Of a DNA stretch of 64,000 bases, positions 1-13,329 are shown piece after piece. The stretch lies in contig JABVXV010000007.1 of assembly GCA_013365325.1 (NCBI GenBank), forward strand, positions 186,001 through 250,000. The letters are read 5' to 3'. The notes below the pieces were generated by a model. That model saw only the letters and a program-made list of their open reading frames with translations. It searched no databases and was not told the origin of the DNA. The stretch's first letter is position 1, and every line of letters starts with the position of its first letter. A program made the position numbers and the translations under genes. This DNA comes from Dipetalonema caudispina. Taxonomy: Eukaryota > Nematoda > Chromadorea > Rhabditida > Onchocercidae.

Positions 1-61
1 AGATGATGCTCAAAAAGAATCAATCACAAGTGCACTTCACACTATTTGCTTTGTCTTCTAG

Positions 62-649
62 AGGTTACGAAAAGAAAGTACTCGCATTACCGTAACATCT
101 ACAGTAGCAAATCGTTATGTCATCAGTTTCTCTATTCTTTTGGATTGCGATACATATTAGTAAGTATGGAGGTTGGGAAATGAAATGGATGAATTAATTC
201 AAAATTTGAGAAGAAATAAATAAGTATTTAAGCAAAACTAAAGCGTTAAGTAATGATCTGTTGAACAGGGAAAATTACCGGTCTGATGAGTGATTTGTTG
301 TTTATGCATTTGTATCGGATTACTGCTTGTGTCGTAAAAAATATTCCGCTGAGGAATGGGAACCATATTTGTTGTACTGTTAACGTTTGCATTGGCTGTT
401 GATAACTGAAAAGAGAATTTACATATTTCGCACTAATAAAGGGACGATACTGTACAGCAGCGCATAATTAGTAATTTATGAATAAGCTCTTTACTCTCTT
501 CAAAATTGTGCAATGCGAAAGTCTTCCGATTTCCAATTTAATCTTGCAAGTTTGTTTCGAAAAATGCAAATAGCATCAAATTAAATTATTACTACAGGTG
601 CAGAAGATATAATTCAGTATCCAGAAGAAATAAAAAGATCTGCTAGTCC
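62..649 (+). other. Possible exons of a plus-strand gene entering from the left edge
   Basis: Two stretches look exon-like but do not join. The first (62-160) follows a TTCTAG acceptor, is open in two frames and ends at a strong GTAAGT donor. The second (about 600-640) follows a CTACAG acceptor, reads AEDIIQYPEEIKRSASPE and meets a GTAAAG donor. The phase at the end of the first does not match the only open frame of the second, so an exon is missing or one of the two is spurious. No family was recognised. The gene could start left of the window. Confidence 0.25.
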
Positions 650-1407
650 AGAAGTAAAGTTAACAGAGATCAGTAAAAGTATTTCAGTTAGATTATTTAT
701 CCAAATTGATGGATGCATTTGAGACTTTATTGTTTACGAGATGTCAAGCGATGAAATTTCTGCTGGACTGGAATTATGTAGTTCAAGTCTTAATAGGCCC
801 ATAAAATGTAACGTTTTACGATGACCAGGATGACCTTCTCAATCTCGGAATTGCCTTACCCTAGCAAATATGGTGATTTCATGGATCTCAAATCATAGAA
901 ATCAAAATGGAAAAGTGAAATTGTGATAAAGACTTAAAATGCATAACTGTTTATTGCAGACAATTGAAGTTAAAGGTTATGAAAATTGTTTTATTTGTTA
1001 GTTCATATTTAAATTTCTATTTTTTTGCATTTAAAATGAGCAAACTTTAGGAGATAGTAGTTCTAGTTTTGTGGAGCAATATATAAATAAAAAAAGATTG
1101 ACAGGAATTCTTCGATTGGCTGCCTCAATTTTTCCACAATACTTCTAATGTATATGCAAAATCAGTAAAAGAGAAGTAAAAGATGATGAGAATTGTCATA
1201 TTGCCGATTTAAGTTAGAGGTATGTAAGGTAAAATTTGTAGGATAATAAAATATTCGGCTAAATTGGAAGAGGCGAATGACAGATTGATTCAGAATTACA
1301 TGCGACAAATCGCTGTTTAAAAACTAAAAAATAAGGAGTGGAAAGTATAGGAAAATGAATAATATATTGTATGATAAGATGACAATTTTGAATATTTTCT
1401 TCAGTAC

Positions 1408-1587
1408 CTGAAAAGCGCCGAAATTGAAATTGGTTAAAGCGATGTTTGGTTGTGGGTCTTTGCTTGTTGATGAACTTGTACTAGCAACCGGTCCAGGTAC
1501 AGCTGATGTTGCTGCTTGCAATGCTGCCGGTGGTGGAGCAGAATTAGGATTATTTGGTTGCTGTCGAACATCCAATTTTGAATCCAT
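1408..1587 (-). CDS. Start exon of an unidentified Pro/Ala/Ser-rich protein, rest not found
   Basis: Sixty codons run from an ATG (complement of 1585-1587) to a CAG|GTACTG donor at 1408/1407, phase 0. The residues are low complexity and polar: a QQPNNPNSAPPPAA run, then STSSSTS, then NFNFGAF just before the junction. This composition is typical of the disordered N-terminus of a nuclear or cytoplasmic regulatory protein, but no domain is visible. No convincing next exon appears between 1 and 1400, so the remainder probably lies left of the window. Upstream (about 1600-1900) the DNA is less AT-rich and holds CCAAT-like motifs, which would fit a promoter or 5' leader. Evidence for coding is composition plus a good donor. 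Confidence 0.5.
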
Positions 1588-1599
1588 TTGCAATCAGTT

Positions 1600-1960
1600 T
1601 CCTTCCCGTACTGTGGCGACAACGTCCGGCATCTCCTTCCCCTCTGATTTCCTTCTTTTTCTTGGCTCGGAAGCCTTAGAAACTATTATGATCGGCCAGC
1701 CCATCCTCCGAGGAGGACGCACCATATTCACGGTACATTACGGAAATAGGTGGAGTCAAAAGCACACTAAACTATTGACATCGTTAGCCTAGCAATAGAA
1801 GTGCCACACCCTAGCCAATCATTTCCATAGGCTTAGCCAAAGGGGTGGGACAATAGCAAACCGAACGGTAATTGGACTTTTCTTTTCCTTTCCGTCTCAG
1901 ATAATATCAAAAGTATTGAAGTTGCCTAAGTCCAAGACTGTCCCCTAGCTCTCTTAGGGC
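1600..1960. promoter_or_regulatory. GC-richer segment upstream of the minus-strand start exon
   Basis: This stretch stands out from the surrounding AT-rich DNA. It contains GGACGC, CCGAGGAGG and several AGCCAAT/CCAAT-like words (near 1810-1850), and lies directly upstream of the ATG at 1587 on the minus strand. Its role as promoter or 5' untranslated region is inferred from position and base composition only. Confidence 0.3.
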
Positions 1961-4900
1961 CTTAAACATTCTTGCAATAGTTTTGCTATCGATATTGCTA
2001 TGTTGTTTGAGAATAAGGATTTCTGTATCAATATCGAGTATTAGGGAAGGTAAAAGTTACCTTTTGTTCGTCTTGCTCTCAAAACTTCCAATCTTAATGT
2101 AATCTTAAATATATTAGTGCCTAAATTGCATTCCATTTTCCTATTACATAATCCTAATTATTTCAAATATTTATTTTTCAGCGATTCTTTATAAGGTATT
2201 TATCTTCCGCTGCACTTTCTTCATAAATTTATACAATTTAATTTTAAGCTGATGAGTCGGTGAAAAACTGTTACAGCAATACTGAGATTTCATAACAATC
2301 GATATGCAAAAAATATGAAATACACTTATTAAATATAGCAAATAAAATTAAATAAAATATAAACCGAATTGAATCTAGTCAGGATTGGTGAGAAACATGA
2401 ATATATATGACCTATCCGAGTTATTCGGTTGCATAATTCAAGCTATTTATTTGATTTAAAGCATTCAGCATATCAATAAAACTGGGCCAACAATGAGGCA
2501 TTACTTTCAATGCTAAATTCTATAATTTAATGCTCAGTTATTTCGAGGCATTCTCTTAACGGTTTCTTTTTGTTTATGAAATAATGGAGTATTCATTGTT
2601 AAATTTGATAATAATTGAAGTGGTTAAATCAACTTTCTTGTTTATTTCGAAATTGATTGGTTTAAAATTGTGCCAAAAATTTAAATCTTTCAAATTACTG
2701 AAGTAGTTTTTGCTAATCATTTGAACTTGTTGAAAAATCAACAATACGTAAAGAATGATGAAAGTGAACATTATTTGTGAATGAATAGAAATTTAGCTTT
2801 CTTTCAGCATTTTTCAAGTTACTTTTTTAACACTACACAAATTTTTGCATCATTTGACAACATTTTTGTAGTTTTTATCAGATTTTATTTAGTTCAATCA
2901 TTTGATGATTTCATTTCTTCATGAATTCACTGATACTAAAATGATCGCTAACATATTCAACTGTAACAAATCATCATTGATAATGTTGTTGTGTTGCAAG
3001 ATTCGTTCAAAGGGTCAAGAATCAAATAAATATTCTAATGGGAAGATTTCAACCATAATTGCTACATATAAATGGAAATACATGAGGAGAGAGTTCGCAT
3101 GAATTTCATTGATTACAAAGAGATAAAAATTAAATGAATTTTTCTGCATGTATTTAACAGTTATCACTTCGTTAATCAACACTGAATTTCATCCATTTAT
3201 GCCAGCTAATATTTCCTGAAATAGCTTGTTAATGTAATTTAATGAATTTAATGATAAATTTGATGGTAATTTAAAAACAAATTTAATAAATTCATTATAA
3301 ACTTGAAAATAAGAAAAATTAAGCGAGCTTTCACTGACTAAAATTTATTCCTGTGAAATTGAAATGTGCCGATGATGGCAGCAGAAAAATAACTATGAAG
3401 AAAAACAAAATTCAAATCATAGATCTTTCCTTTAATATTAATGATTGAATTATAGTTGGTAGTGTTCATTCCATTCTTATCATCTGAAATCTCTTGAAAA
3501 ATGATAAAGAATATAAGAATAATCTCAATGTGGAAGATGAAATACACTATTGACATGACAAATTCTTATTTTACTCAACAATGTTGCAAGAATGAACGTT
3601 TCAGGTTGAATTGCTTTGGTGATAAAAGTATGGATGGTATGAAGGGAAGTAACATCCATTAAATGTCGGTTAGGTTGAAATGAAAACACTTAGAAAAATA
3701 AAGATAGCGGTTTTATTACAAACAATAAACGGAAGAAAAGGTACATAAACAGGAAATGTGACAAATGCTTCAAACATGTTAAAGTTGTGGTACCCAAATA
3801 CTGTGATACTGCAAATCGGAAAAAAGCTCACAGCAGGTAACAACATATTTTACCTTCTTCTTTCCTCTTTATTAAACTATCCTAGCAAACAAAGATTGGT
3901 ACCGACAGCACGATCTATTCCATGATCTCATTTTTGTTAACAAACAAAGCTTTTGAATGAAGAAGTCCATAATATAAGTTGTGCAAACAATTGTCCTCTT
4001 AAAATATTGAATGATGAACCCATGCAATTTATACTTAAATAATGCAAGTACCAATACAAGTATAAATGAAAATGTATCTGCAGGAGTAAGTTCACGTACA
4101 ACGTTTATTAATATCGTAGTCTATTTCTGTCCACGTATTCAGATTTATTAAATTTGAAGATAATAATTGAAGGTATTAATCATAATTAGGGTTGTTAAGC
4201 CTCTCTCTGAAAGCTTATTACTTTTCCGCAATATGCTGGTGAAGAAGTAATTGAAACAACAAAGTTCTGCACTTACATTTACATGAGGATGGTATGAGAG
4301 ATACTTGTAAAGTTTGAAACATTCATGCAAATTGCTGTCGAATATGAATTTCTTCCATGTTACAGTTTTTGTTGTAATTATTGAATATCGTTGAAGGGAA
4401 GTGCAGTAATTAGATGTGTGTGTGTGTGTGACCCTAAGATGGACTGGATGGCTTATTATGGTTATTTGTGTAATGTACAGCAGTCTACAATTGACCCATT
4501 CGTTTCTTTGTCTGTGTTACATGTTCAGTTAACATCGTAACCTAAAGATCCTGCAGCTATTGCTTATTTCTTGGCTCACTTCATTCTTGATATGATCCTT
4601 AGTTAATGAATTTTGTTTACCTTTCCCACATTTTCGTTATGATTGATTCATTCATATCCTCCTTTGATCTTTTAAATTGTCACTATTCAAATTATGATCA
4701 GATGGAAAACATTTGTGAGCAATTCTAATTGGAATACACTTCTCCTTCTAACATAAGAATTTATGGAAATAGAAAAAATTTATAAATACAATCAATGGAG
4801 GATAAATGAAAAATTGTAACCATAGGTGCATGAAACTTCTTACTTCCGTAAAATTTGCATTACATATGGAATGGATGATTAATTCGCCAATAATTCTGTG

Positions 4901-6123
4901 AGGGCAGTAAATCAATTTATGCAGATTGGTTAATCATACCTTTTACCTCTCTCATACCTCTTAAGCAATTTAACTAGGCTGATTTTTGGCGGCAGACTTC
5001 TAGGAGGCTATAATAACCTTTATGCATTAAGTATGTGAATATGATCGAGAACGAAATGAACGCAAATTAAAAATAATATTTGATTACATTTTGAAAGTAT
5101 TATTTCGAAGATTTTCCAATTCGATCGCAACTGAAAGTCGAAATAACAAGCATCGACTTAGTATCTTCCAGTTGCTAATGTTTTCCGATTAGTCTCTTTC
5201 TCTATCATCTTATGCCCTACTCTTTTTAATAATTAATGACCTCATATCATCTGCAAGAATTGATTGCACATTTTGCAAATCATTTCAAAACCACAATTAA
5301 CTGACTACTCATTGTTTTGCATTTTAAATTCTCTAAATCTCCATTTCTCAGAAACTATTTCAACAATCACTTGAGGCATAATCAACCGCACTGTTTCATC
5401 ATCTTCAAAAGTGCCTTGTTAATGAACGGAATGGGACAACCGATTGCGGTATTTTTGCTTTTAACTAGCTTTTAAATGGGTAATTTACATGGTAGAGTGG
5501 ATACTGTCATCATGAATCTTTCAGCTGTTCTTTCCGCTTCTTCTTCCATTCAACCAAGGACCAGAAATAAATGAATTATAGCCTTTACCACAGATTTAAA
5601 CGGCTTTCAACCATAAGCATTAATAGCATTAAACAATGGCTATTAAACAACGTATTATCGCAGTTACTTAAAAAAAAAAAAATATTCTTATCGAAAATTT
5701 AAAGGGAAACAAAGGTTGAAATGTTTTCTTTGAATTAAGAAATTATTGTGTAATTACAACATTCAACATATTTCACATTCTTTCTTCTTCTAAAGGAAGA
5801 ATTTTTTTAATCAATTCAAACATTGACACATATACATCCTATAAAGTTTAATGGCATTTTAAATTTAGAAATAAGTGCTTATAATATAATATTATCTTCT
5901 TAACCTTTTCATACCACTTTTTGTTCATTTCGATCTAATTGTATTAGTTTTTTTCATTAGCTTCTCATCTTTAGCTACTTTATTCAAAAAAAAAAGAATA
6001 ATAATTTAGAGGATTTTCCTTACAGAATTCGCTGAAAAATTTTTATGCAAATTATATTTCAATAAAAAAATATTATTTAAGCATAGAAAGGATGTTTCTG
6101 ATACGTTTTATAAATGTCTTTTA
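1961..6123. other. AT-rich intergenic DNA, no gene seen
   Basis: About 4 kb of AT-rich sequence on both strands. Short open frames here (60-72 codons) have Ile/Phe/Lys-rich random composition and no supporting splice sites. A (TG)n run of about 17 bases lies at 4414-4430. I see no RNA gene or transposon remnant. Confidence 0.5.
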
Positions 6124-9100
6124 ATGAGTGGACGGTTACCTCAAATAAAAAAAGTCAAAGCGGCTCTTATTGTGGCTTTTATAGCCTGCGCCTTTGCATA
6201 CTTCTATTTTACTGAAGTTTGTTTGTCGTTCATCTCAGCAATTTAATTTTTTGAATTAACTAACTGAATGCCAAAAATTCACAAAGATTTTTCTCAATTG
6301 CCTGACTTGTTCCTCGAAAACGTTACAAAAATAATAAAGGTTCTATAAAATTTTCAAAGGATGAAATTTTCTTGCATAAATTAAATCCATAAATTTTCAG
6401 AAAATACAGTGACCACCATCTTGTTACATTATATTTCCATATACTTTAGGTACGATAATTAAAACTCGAGTGTGGATTAATTATTTAAGTACTAAATTAC
6501 TTGAGATAGATGAAAATACAGAACGTAATGCTTTGGTTACTAAAGCGTATCATTATTTTTGTCCTTAAAAGTTAGTTTTATTATTTCCAAGAAACAGAAA
6601 AATTACAGGGCAGTGGAGAATTAAAGGTGCAAGATGTTCCAAGACAACAGCAAAGTCAGGTAAGACGAAAAGTCTATGAGAAAGAGAAATAGTTCTTAGA
6701 TGAATAGTTAAGGTCGAATAATAGTAACTACTACAAATATCTTATCATTCAATACAATTCGCATAAGTTCTAGGCGCTTTTCATTGATTCTTGGGATGGT
6801 GAACAACCTAAATAAACAGTTGATTACAATCGATCTTTTATATTAGTCCTCTGATCATAATTGCATCTGTCCAGCTAGTAACCAAAGAACTGGAAGTTGA
6901 ATCCTCAGAAGTTAAATATGTACTTATATGACCGGTTGCAAGACCTGAGTTCCAATTATTTCAGCCGATTCGAGACTCAGAATCATTAACTACAACGAAA
7001 TCGCCACAATCAACTTCATCTCAGGTTGATCAGTCAAGAGCAACTATTCAAGAGGAACTTGAAAAAGAGTTTAAGGGCGAAATACGTTTGGCTGTGGTAC
7101 CAACTATTAATTCATTCAAATTTGTGGTAACAAATTGGGGTTGAGGATTTCTCGTCATCAACTTTATCGATAAAAGAAGATGAGAAGTTGGAACATATTT
7201 GAAGTTTTACTTAGATACACGAATAAACAAACATCATAACAGCTTAAAAGTATGCATTTGAATGGTACTTGTTCAGAAATAGATTTCAAAATTATATAAT
7301 TCACGAGAGTAAGTCATCCATGGAAATAAATTGAACTTTAATAAATTTATCACTAAAGAACGAACTGAGTATTGATGAAATCCAAACAGTTTTTTACATT
7401 TTTCAAAGATGCAAATAATTGGGTTTCATGAGAACGATAGATGGACGAAGCAGTTCAATAATTTCAAAAGCAAAAATGCAAAAGTTTAAACTTTTAGCCA
7501 GTAAAAAAGAAGAAAAAATCGAAGAAAAAGAAAAAGAAGAAAAAGAAAACTTCGAAACTTTCTACTGGAGAGGTTTACAAGTTTACTTAACTATTGCTTG
7601 AAAATTATTTACATTCATAATGAAGTATGTCCAGTTGTTCCTTTTTGGCTTTTATGATGTATTCCATCTTTGGCTCAGTTATCTTATAAGTTTTCAAAAT
7701 TTCAAAGCAAGGATAAGTTGTTTTACTCATTTCTTGCTATGCATCATAACATCGGTTTGAAGAATTAGGAATCGATCGTGCTGATTTTGCGATTCGCTTT
7801 CAATTTTATGTATTTTTCATATTATGGCACTTATTAATTTCATGTTTCGGCTCAATCTAAGTTATTAGTGCCTGAAGAAATTTGTAATACCACTGCCATT
7901 CATATTGATATTAATTAGTAATTACTGGCATCAACTATAGTTGATTCTCCGACCAACAGTTCATTGAAAAATTATGAAAATGACCTTGTACTATCAATAT
8001 TACTGGAAGTTCGAAAACTGTAGATTCTACTTTTCGTTATGCTTCTCAGACTTCAGAATCATTTTATCCATTTCGTAGTGACTAATTAGTAAATTTATTG
8101 CTCACAGATGATAGGATCACCTGTGAAATCAAGCTTGCTTAAGGAATTTGTTTTTTTCATCTTGAAGGATGTTTGCATTTAAATACTGAAACAGCAATTT
8201 AAGATAAGTAATGAATCGTCACTTGCGAAATTGACCACTGAAAGTGCTCCGCCTAACGAACAAGTAATTCTGAAAAATGGGACTGCATCAGCTGAAATGA
8301 AGAAATCAGAATCGATTGCGGCAATAACAACACCGACGACCGATAATGAAGGAGAAAAGGTGTATTCCTGATTCTTGAAATTATTTAATTTAAATTATTT
8401 TGAGTGGATTGTTTAAAACTTGCATTTTCTTGGTGATCTTAAATTCAATCCCAATGAGCTGAAAGATCATCAGCATAAATCAGTATTTCAACTAATTCAT
8501 TTCAATCTTTTTCAGCAGGATAAACAAGAAAGTGATCTTAAGACAGCAGTTTTACTCATGAATTCGTTTGTTTTAAAATTTTTTTCTGAAGAATCATTCA
8601 AATTTTAAAATTAATTATATTTTAAATTAAAATCGGCAACACAATAATAGGTATAAAGATTCCTCATCAAGAAATTAACCTCTGATTTCCAGTTTGTGGT
8701 AAACTTTGAAATCATTGGATCTACTCTTGAATTTCAGAGCACCGTCAACAGGGCATGATGATGATGAAAAAAAAAAATCAAAAAAGAGGAAAAGCGGTAA
8801 AAGGAACACAAAAGGTTAGTTTCAAATCATAATTCAAATCTTATCTGTTTTAACCTTTACTTATAAATTGATTCAGAAACATTCTTGGAGAATACAAAAA
8901 AATAATTAAATTCGTGTATGAAACAAATCACTACTATTATCAAGCATCAATCCATAATTTAAAAATATTTATTTGAGAAAACCGAGGGGCAGTCGGAGGA
9001 AGTGATCCAAAAGTTTCTAGACCTTTTGAGATCCAGAAACCATTAATTACTTAATGTAATTAAACATTCCTTCTGTACTCTCTTTCGGTTTTCATTTTAA

Positions 9101-9309
9101 TCGTTCCTTATCACCACAACATAAGTGCAATAAGATATCATTCATACTATAGCTAATATTAGCTTGAAATTTGATCATATATCACGGATATATTTTTGTT
9201 TTTCAATCAGCGGCACTCGAATATATTTATATTACATTTTCTTGAATCACAAATACAAATCATCGAACTACTCCAATTTTCAGAAATGAAATCTAAATCG
9301 AAGAAGTGA
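6124..9309 (+). CDS. Lysine-rich type II membrane protein, eight exons, about 195 residues
   Basis: Model: 6124-6216, 6609-6659, 6965-7024, 7498-7572, 8204-8359, 8516-8565, 8738-8814, 9284-9309; total 588 bases, in frame. Residues 1-11 are short and basic (MSGRLPQIKKVK), followed by a hydrophobic signal anchor at about 12-29 (AALIVAFIACAFAYFYF). The rest is hydrophilic: a Gln/Ser/Thr segment, an exon that is almost all lysine (7498-7572), a Thr/Ser/Glu segment, and a tail with a DDDE then KKKSKKRKSGKR run ending EMKSKSKK. Several donors are GTTTGT, GTTTAC or GTTGAT rather than GTAAGT. Exon 3 may extend to 7096 in the same phase, and exon 5 may start at 8195. Possible extra exons lie at 7936-7985 and 8027-8080. 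The family is not recognised. The anchor predicts a membrane protein; a role for the poly-lysine part is unknown. First, second, fifth and last two exons are best supported. Confidence 0.6.
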
Positions 9310-10654
9310 GAAGTCAGAATGCCAAGAGCTGCTAAAATAATTAGAATTGAAATTTCATTTTATCCAATTACTTGCAATTCGTTTGCAATTAACTTTGCAA
9401 TTCATATGTATATTCTGCACTGATTGATTGATAAAGTTGACTCTATGAACGATTGATAGAATATGCATCTTAAAATGCAAGTTACTCGAATGACAAGGTT
9501 TTTTTACTTGAAATATTTACCACTTTGAGGTTTCGGTTTTTTACATAATGCAATGGTCGAAAAAAAGTGTCGTAAATGAAATTAAATTGATTGTATACCG
9601 TGCAAAAAAAGAATGAACTACGATTTTGGTGCAAAGGTCATTTGTAATTTCTAAATGATTTAAAAATTTCAAACTGTATTAGTCATTCATTGTTGACCAT
9701 TCGTTTATCCCCATCGCAATGTTATGAGAAGAGACTTTGTCCATTGCTACATAATAAGCCAAATTTGATTCATCTGAAACTAACATATAAAATTAAAATG
9801 TTGTAAACATAGCAAATTAGTTGCAAAATCATAGAATGACCTTCAAGAATTCATATTTTCATTGAAAAAAAAAGCGATAATGACTGGAGAAAATGAATTA
9901 TTGTGCTGTTTGCAACTTTTTATAGAATCTTTTAAATCTCAATGCAAGAAATTATTTTTGACCTTTAATTGATGGATTTTCTAACGAATAAAAAATTGTT
10001 TGAACTCTATCGTATTCCTTTTTATCGGTTATACAAAGATCATCTCATCATTCCGACGTCAGAGTTCCGCTTGCCATATACATTCACCCTCCCTAATTCT
10101 ACGTCAACAGGACCTTAGTTCTCCTTTTTTATTTCACCGTCTTCATTACCATTTCACAAAAAATTTTTTTCCCGTCTCTATTTTAAGGCTTATTAGCTCA
10201 TTTGGATCAGGTGAAATTGCAACGTTATAGATAGCCGTCGATTACGTGTTCAGCAAACAGTCAACTTTATGTAATAAATAATTTGTAAGAGATGACCTCT
10301 TATCGTATCAGTAGATCTAATATGTTATTTGTACTAGTGGTGAGTAAGTTAGGTATTCTTTGATTCCTCATTAATAGTACTGAAGTTTACTTGCAATGAG
10401 ATTTCTGACATCTCAGAAATGTTAATGTTTATGTAATACGAGATTAAAAACCTTATTCTTCATCATATTTCATTTAAGTGAATTAACATAAATTCTTCAA
10501 CTATACGTTAAAATGAACCAATCAATGTTTTCGTGCGGTTAATAAAGAAATTTTAATAAATTTTCATGACTGCCATTTGATTCTTATCAATTGAGAAAGG
10601 TGCATAAGAATTATTTTTTTTCCAATTTTCCTTCACTATCATTTTTGACTTGCA
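9310..10654. other. Intergenic, no gene supported
   Basis: AT-rich sequence. A moderately GC-richer patch at 10000-10230 is open for 76 codons on the plus strand but lacks splice or family support. It could be upstream regulatory DNA for the secreted protein at 10755. Confidence 0.4.
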
Positions 10655-10754
10655 GCAGGAGGTTGATCGCAGTCGGTTGCTCCAAATTTTATTTTGTTTC
10701 GTGGCGATTTTAAGGAGTTCGCTGAAGTAGTGCTATTCTTTACGGATTTCGGAA

Positions 10755-11135
10755 ATGTGTGGAAGAGGATTTGGAGTTTGGGCTCTCGTAGTATTGTTAC
10801 TACTGGATACAGCACAGATAATCCAAACCGATGATGTGAATGCAACAAATACACCAGAGGTCGAAAAAACGGATACATCAGCGATCCAAGCATCGGATAT
10901 AACAGAGGCCGGAGTACCTGAAGAGCAAAAAACGGACGATCAAGAAGCTGAATCAGCAAATTCTGAAGAATATGGTGATTTGTTTAAACTAGAACATCTC
11001 GGATTAGAAATTCCAGTGAAGTCGGCTGTTCACGCGCTGAATACGAATGTGTTGAAACAAATGCTAATGAAGAAGTTGGCGGAAAGATTTGGAAATCAAG
11101 CGAAGAAAAATGAACGTAAGAAAAGAACATCTTAA
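10755..11135 (+). CDS. Small secreted acidic protein with basic C-terminus
   Basis: A single exon of 126 codons. The N-terminus (MCGRGFGVWALVVLLLLDTA) is a good signal peptide with likely cleavage near residue 20-25. Residues about 26-75 are acidic and Thr/Glu/Asp-rich without hydrophobic structure. Residues about 76-115 look helical and amphipathic (LFKLEHLGLEIPVKSAVHAL, then LKQMLMKKLAERFG), and the end is basic (KKNERKKRTS). An acceptor-like TTGCAG lies about 100 bases upstream (10656) and could be a trans-splice site. A GTAAGA donor sits inside the last codons (about 11114) and a CTTTCAG acceptor follows near 11205; splicing them would swap the tail for YFDQKWLVAL and a stop. The family is not recognised. 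Secretion is inferred from the signal peptide; whether the dibasic sites are processed is unknown. Confidence 0.6.
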   Translation: MCGRGFGVWALVVLLLLDTAQIIQTDDVNATNTPEVEKTDTSAIQASDITEAGVPEEQKTDDQEAESANSEEYGDLFKLEHLGLEIPVKSAVHALNTNVLKQMLMKKLAERFGNQAKKNERKKRTS

Positions 11136-11219
11136 ACTACAGTTGCCAGTTGCATTCAATGAGATAGCGATGTCTCAGAAGATTTTTAACCGTTTTTCTT
11201 TCAGTTTATTTTGATCAGA

Positions 11220-12743
11220 AATGGTTAGTAGCACTGTGATAATGATATACCATTAATGTGACAGTAATCGTTTCTTCTCAATACCATGTCCAATGTATAT
11301 TTATGCAACAACAATAATGTATCATCTTCTGTTTTGCTCACATTTCATTGCACAAAAATGACAAAGCTTTGATAAATTTTCTCACAAAGAATTGTGGTTT
11401 TCCAATGAACCAATCATCAAAGTGAAGTTTCGAATTTCAGACGTTCTATTTTTTTGAATTTATTTCTCAAAAATTTTCTGAAAGAACTTAGAAACTCATG
11501 GCGTAAAATGAATTAGAAAAGTTGAGATTGCGATGATTCATTTAGCATTTTATTTCCACGTGCGGAAGGAAAATGGTTATCAACAATCAACGTGACAATT
11601 GCTCTTCTTCATGGCATTCTAATTAGCCTATGTCCAATTAGAAAATGTTGTGATTTTATCATTACCGCAGTGATACCACGCATATATTTGTTTTTTATCA
11701 CATAGTTGTTTCTCATATTTGGAGTGAATTTCTGCTTTGCTTTTTTATGAAAATTTTCCGATGTCTGTTGTATCAATCCCAACTTCCTTAATTTTGCTTG
11801 GAAGATTCATTGACAGCTTGAACAAAAACGGAGAAGATTAATAGTTCCAACTATTGTGATTCTAAGAATTATCCCAGAAAACCCGTTTAAATGCTTGGTT
11901 TATCTTATTAGTTTCAATAATATTCAGTAGTGAACTTGAATTCATCTGAAACATTTGTGAAAGGATAATAAAATGCAAATCATAGAATGTGTATTACGAA
12001 TTCAAGGAAGTTTAGAATTTTCAGCATTAAGAATGCGGATTAAATTTTTAGCTGAGGTATAACTTTTGCACAGTTAGAAAATTGATCAATTTAGAAGTCT
12101 TAGCATAAATTTATCTTTAAAGATTCTCGAATTTAATCTTTTTCTCAAAAACCTTTATACTTTTATCGATTCATTTGCTTCAGAGAATGAGGATATGTAA
12201 TAAATAAAATGCAATGAATATCATATTATTTTCTATGGGAAAACAAAGTTTGTTCAAAGATATAAAAAACTAATTACTTAAAAACTTTCGAAATTTGAAT
12301 AAAGGAATAATACAGGCTTCTTAGTCAATTACATGCATCTTCTGAGTTTTGTCTTTGGTTCATATATGTGGCCACAAACAATAATTTCTATCCCACCTGA
12401 TTAGAAGATTCAATTCTAAAGAAAGTTCAATTCAAATCAGGTAGAAAATTTACCGATTAAACTGAAACAGTTTTCCATTAGCATCAGAATAGTCCTTTCT
12501 TTTTTTTCCATAATTTGTTCTTAAACCGTTAAGTCAGTCTGTTATCAACAACAGTCCGATAGTTATGATTTCAATTTTTGAAATTGTCAATTATCTGATC
12601 AAAATTTTTATACCTTTGAATACAATTAGAATGCAATTCATTATCATTAGAAGTAGAAGTTTTAGTAACGTATCAATATCGAATAGAGTGTATCAAACGA
12701 ATTAAAAAAACAACAAATTTCTTTCATTTCTTAAATATAGCAA
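11220..12743. other. Intergenic, no gene supported
   Basis: AT-rich sequence between the secreted protein gene and the 3' end of the minus-strand membrane protein gene. Nothing beyond a possible alternative last exon near 11206 was found. Confidence 0.4.
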
Positions 12744-13276
12744 TTATGATGTAGCATCAGGTGCTTGTGTACTCGTTTGTTGGCTTACTTCATCCACTTG
12801 GCTTACTATAATAAATGGAAATTTATTGAAAAATTCAACTATATTTTCTTTTTTTGTCACGAAATAATACAGTTAATTTAATTAATTACTCAGTGATATC
12901 TACATATATAATTTGATTCTTACATACTATTATGAGCAAATATTAACCTCCTTTTATGACTGATTCACCTTTGTCGCTTGAACCTTTGCTTCCTTTACTT
13001 TTACTTCTCCCCTTTATGGACTGAAATAACGTAACAGTTAGTAATGTTAAACATCAAAATTGAAAATTCGATTAATAATTTAATCAGGATTATTAAACCA
13101 ACCGGCTTTGGATTCCGTCGTAATGCCCACATGAAATGATCAGAATACATAATCAAATAAGCGATTAGAAATAGAACGATAATTGCTGTGATTCCGAAGC
13201 TGCCAATGAAGTACCAGAAATAACTGGGGCATGCACCTTCTTGCGCCCCGCTTTCCAAGAATTCCTTATCCGACAT
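12744..13276 (-). CDS. 102-residue single-pass membrane protein, three exons
   Basis: Exons on the minus strand are 13276-13103, 13020-12948 and 12805-12744; they sum to 309 bases with matched phases (0, then 1). The protein has a short N-terminal part with one Cys (SDKEFLESGAQEGACPSYF), a hydrophobic helix at about residues 20-45 (YFIGSFGITAIIVLFLIAYL), then a basic juxtamembrane stretch (ALRRNPKP), a Lys/Ser/Gly repeat-like segment (KGRSKSKGSKGSSDKG) and a Gln/Thr-rich end (SQQTSTQAPDATS). Using the other possible donor at 13104 would give an early stop, so the GTTGGT donor at 13102 is preferred. No signal peptide precedes the helix, so a type III or II orientation is likely. The family is not recognised. 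It lies about 1 kb downstream of the 255-residue membrane protein gene on the same strand, but the gap is large for an operon. Confidence 0.75.
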
Positions 13277-13329
13277 TTCTTTCTAAGTTGTCAGTGGTGA
13301 AAATTTGCAGGATTTCACACAAGCAGCAA

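Noticed and set aside
1424..1792. 122-codon plus-strand frame
   Set aside because: It is the antisense of the Pro/Ala-rich start exon and the GC-richer upstream segment. It has no splice sites and no family resemblance.
10639..10959. 106-codon minus frame
   Set aside because: It is the antisense of the small secreted protein, whose plus frame has a start, a signal peptide and a stop.
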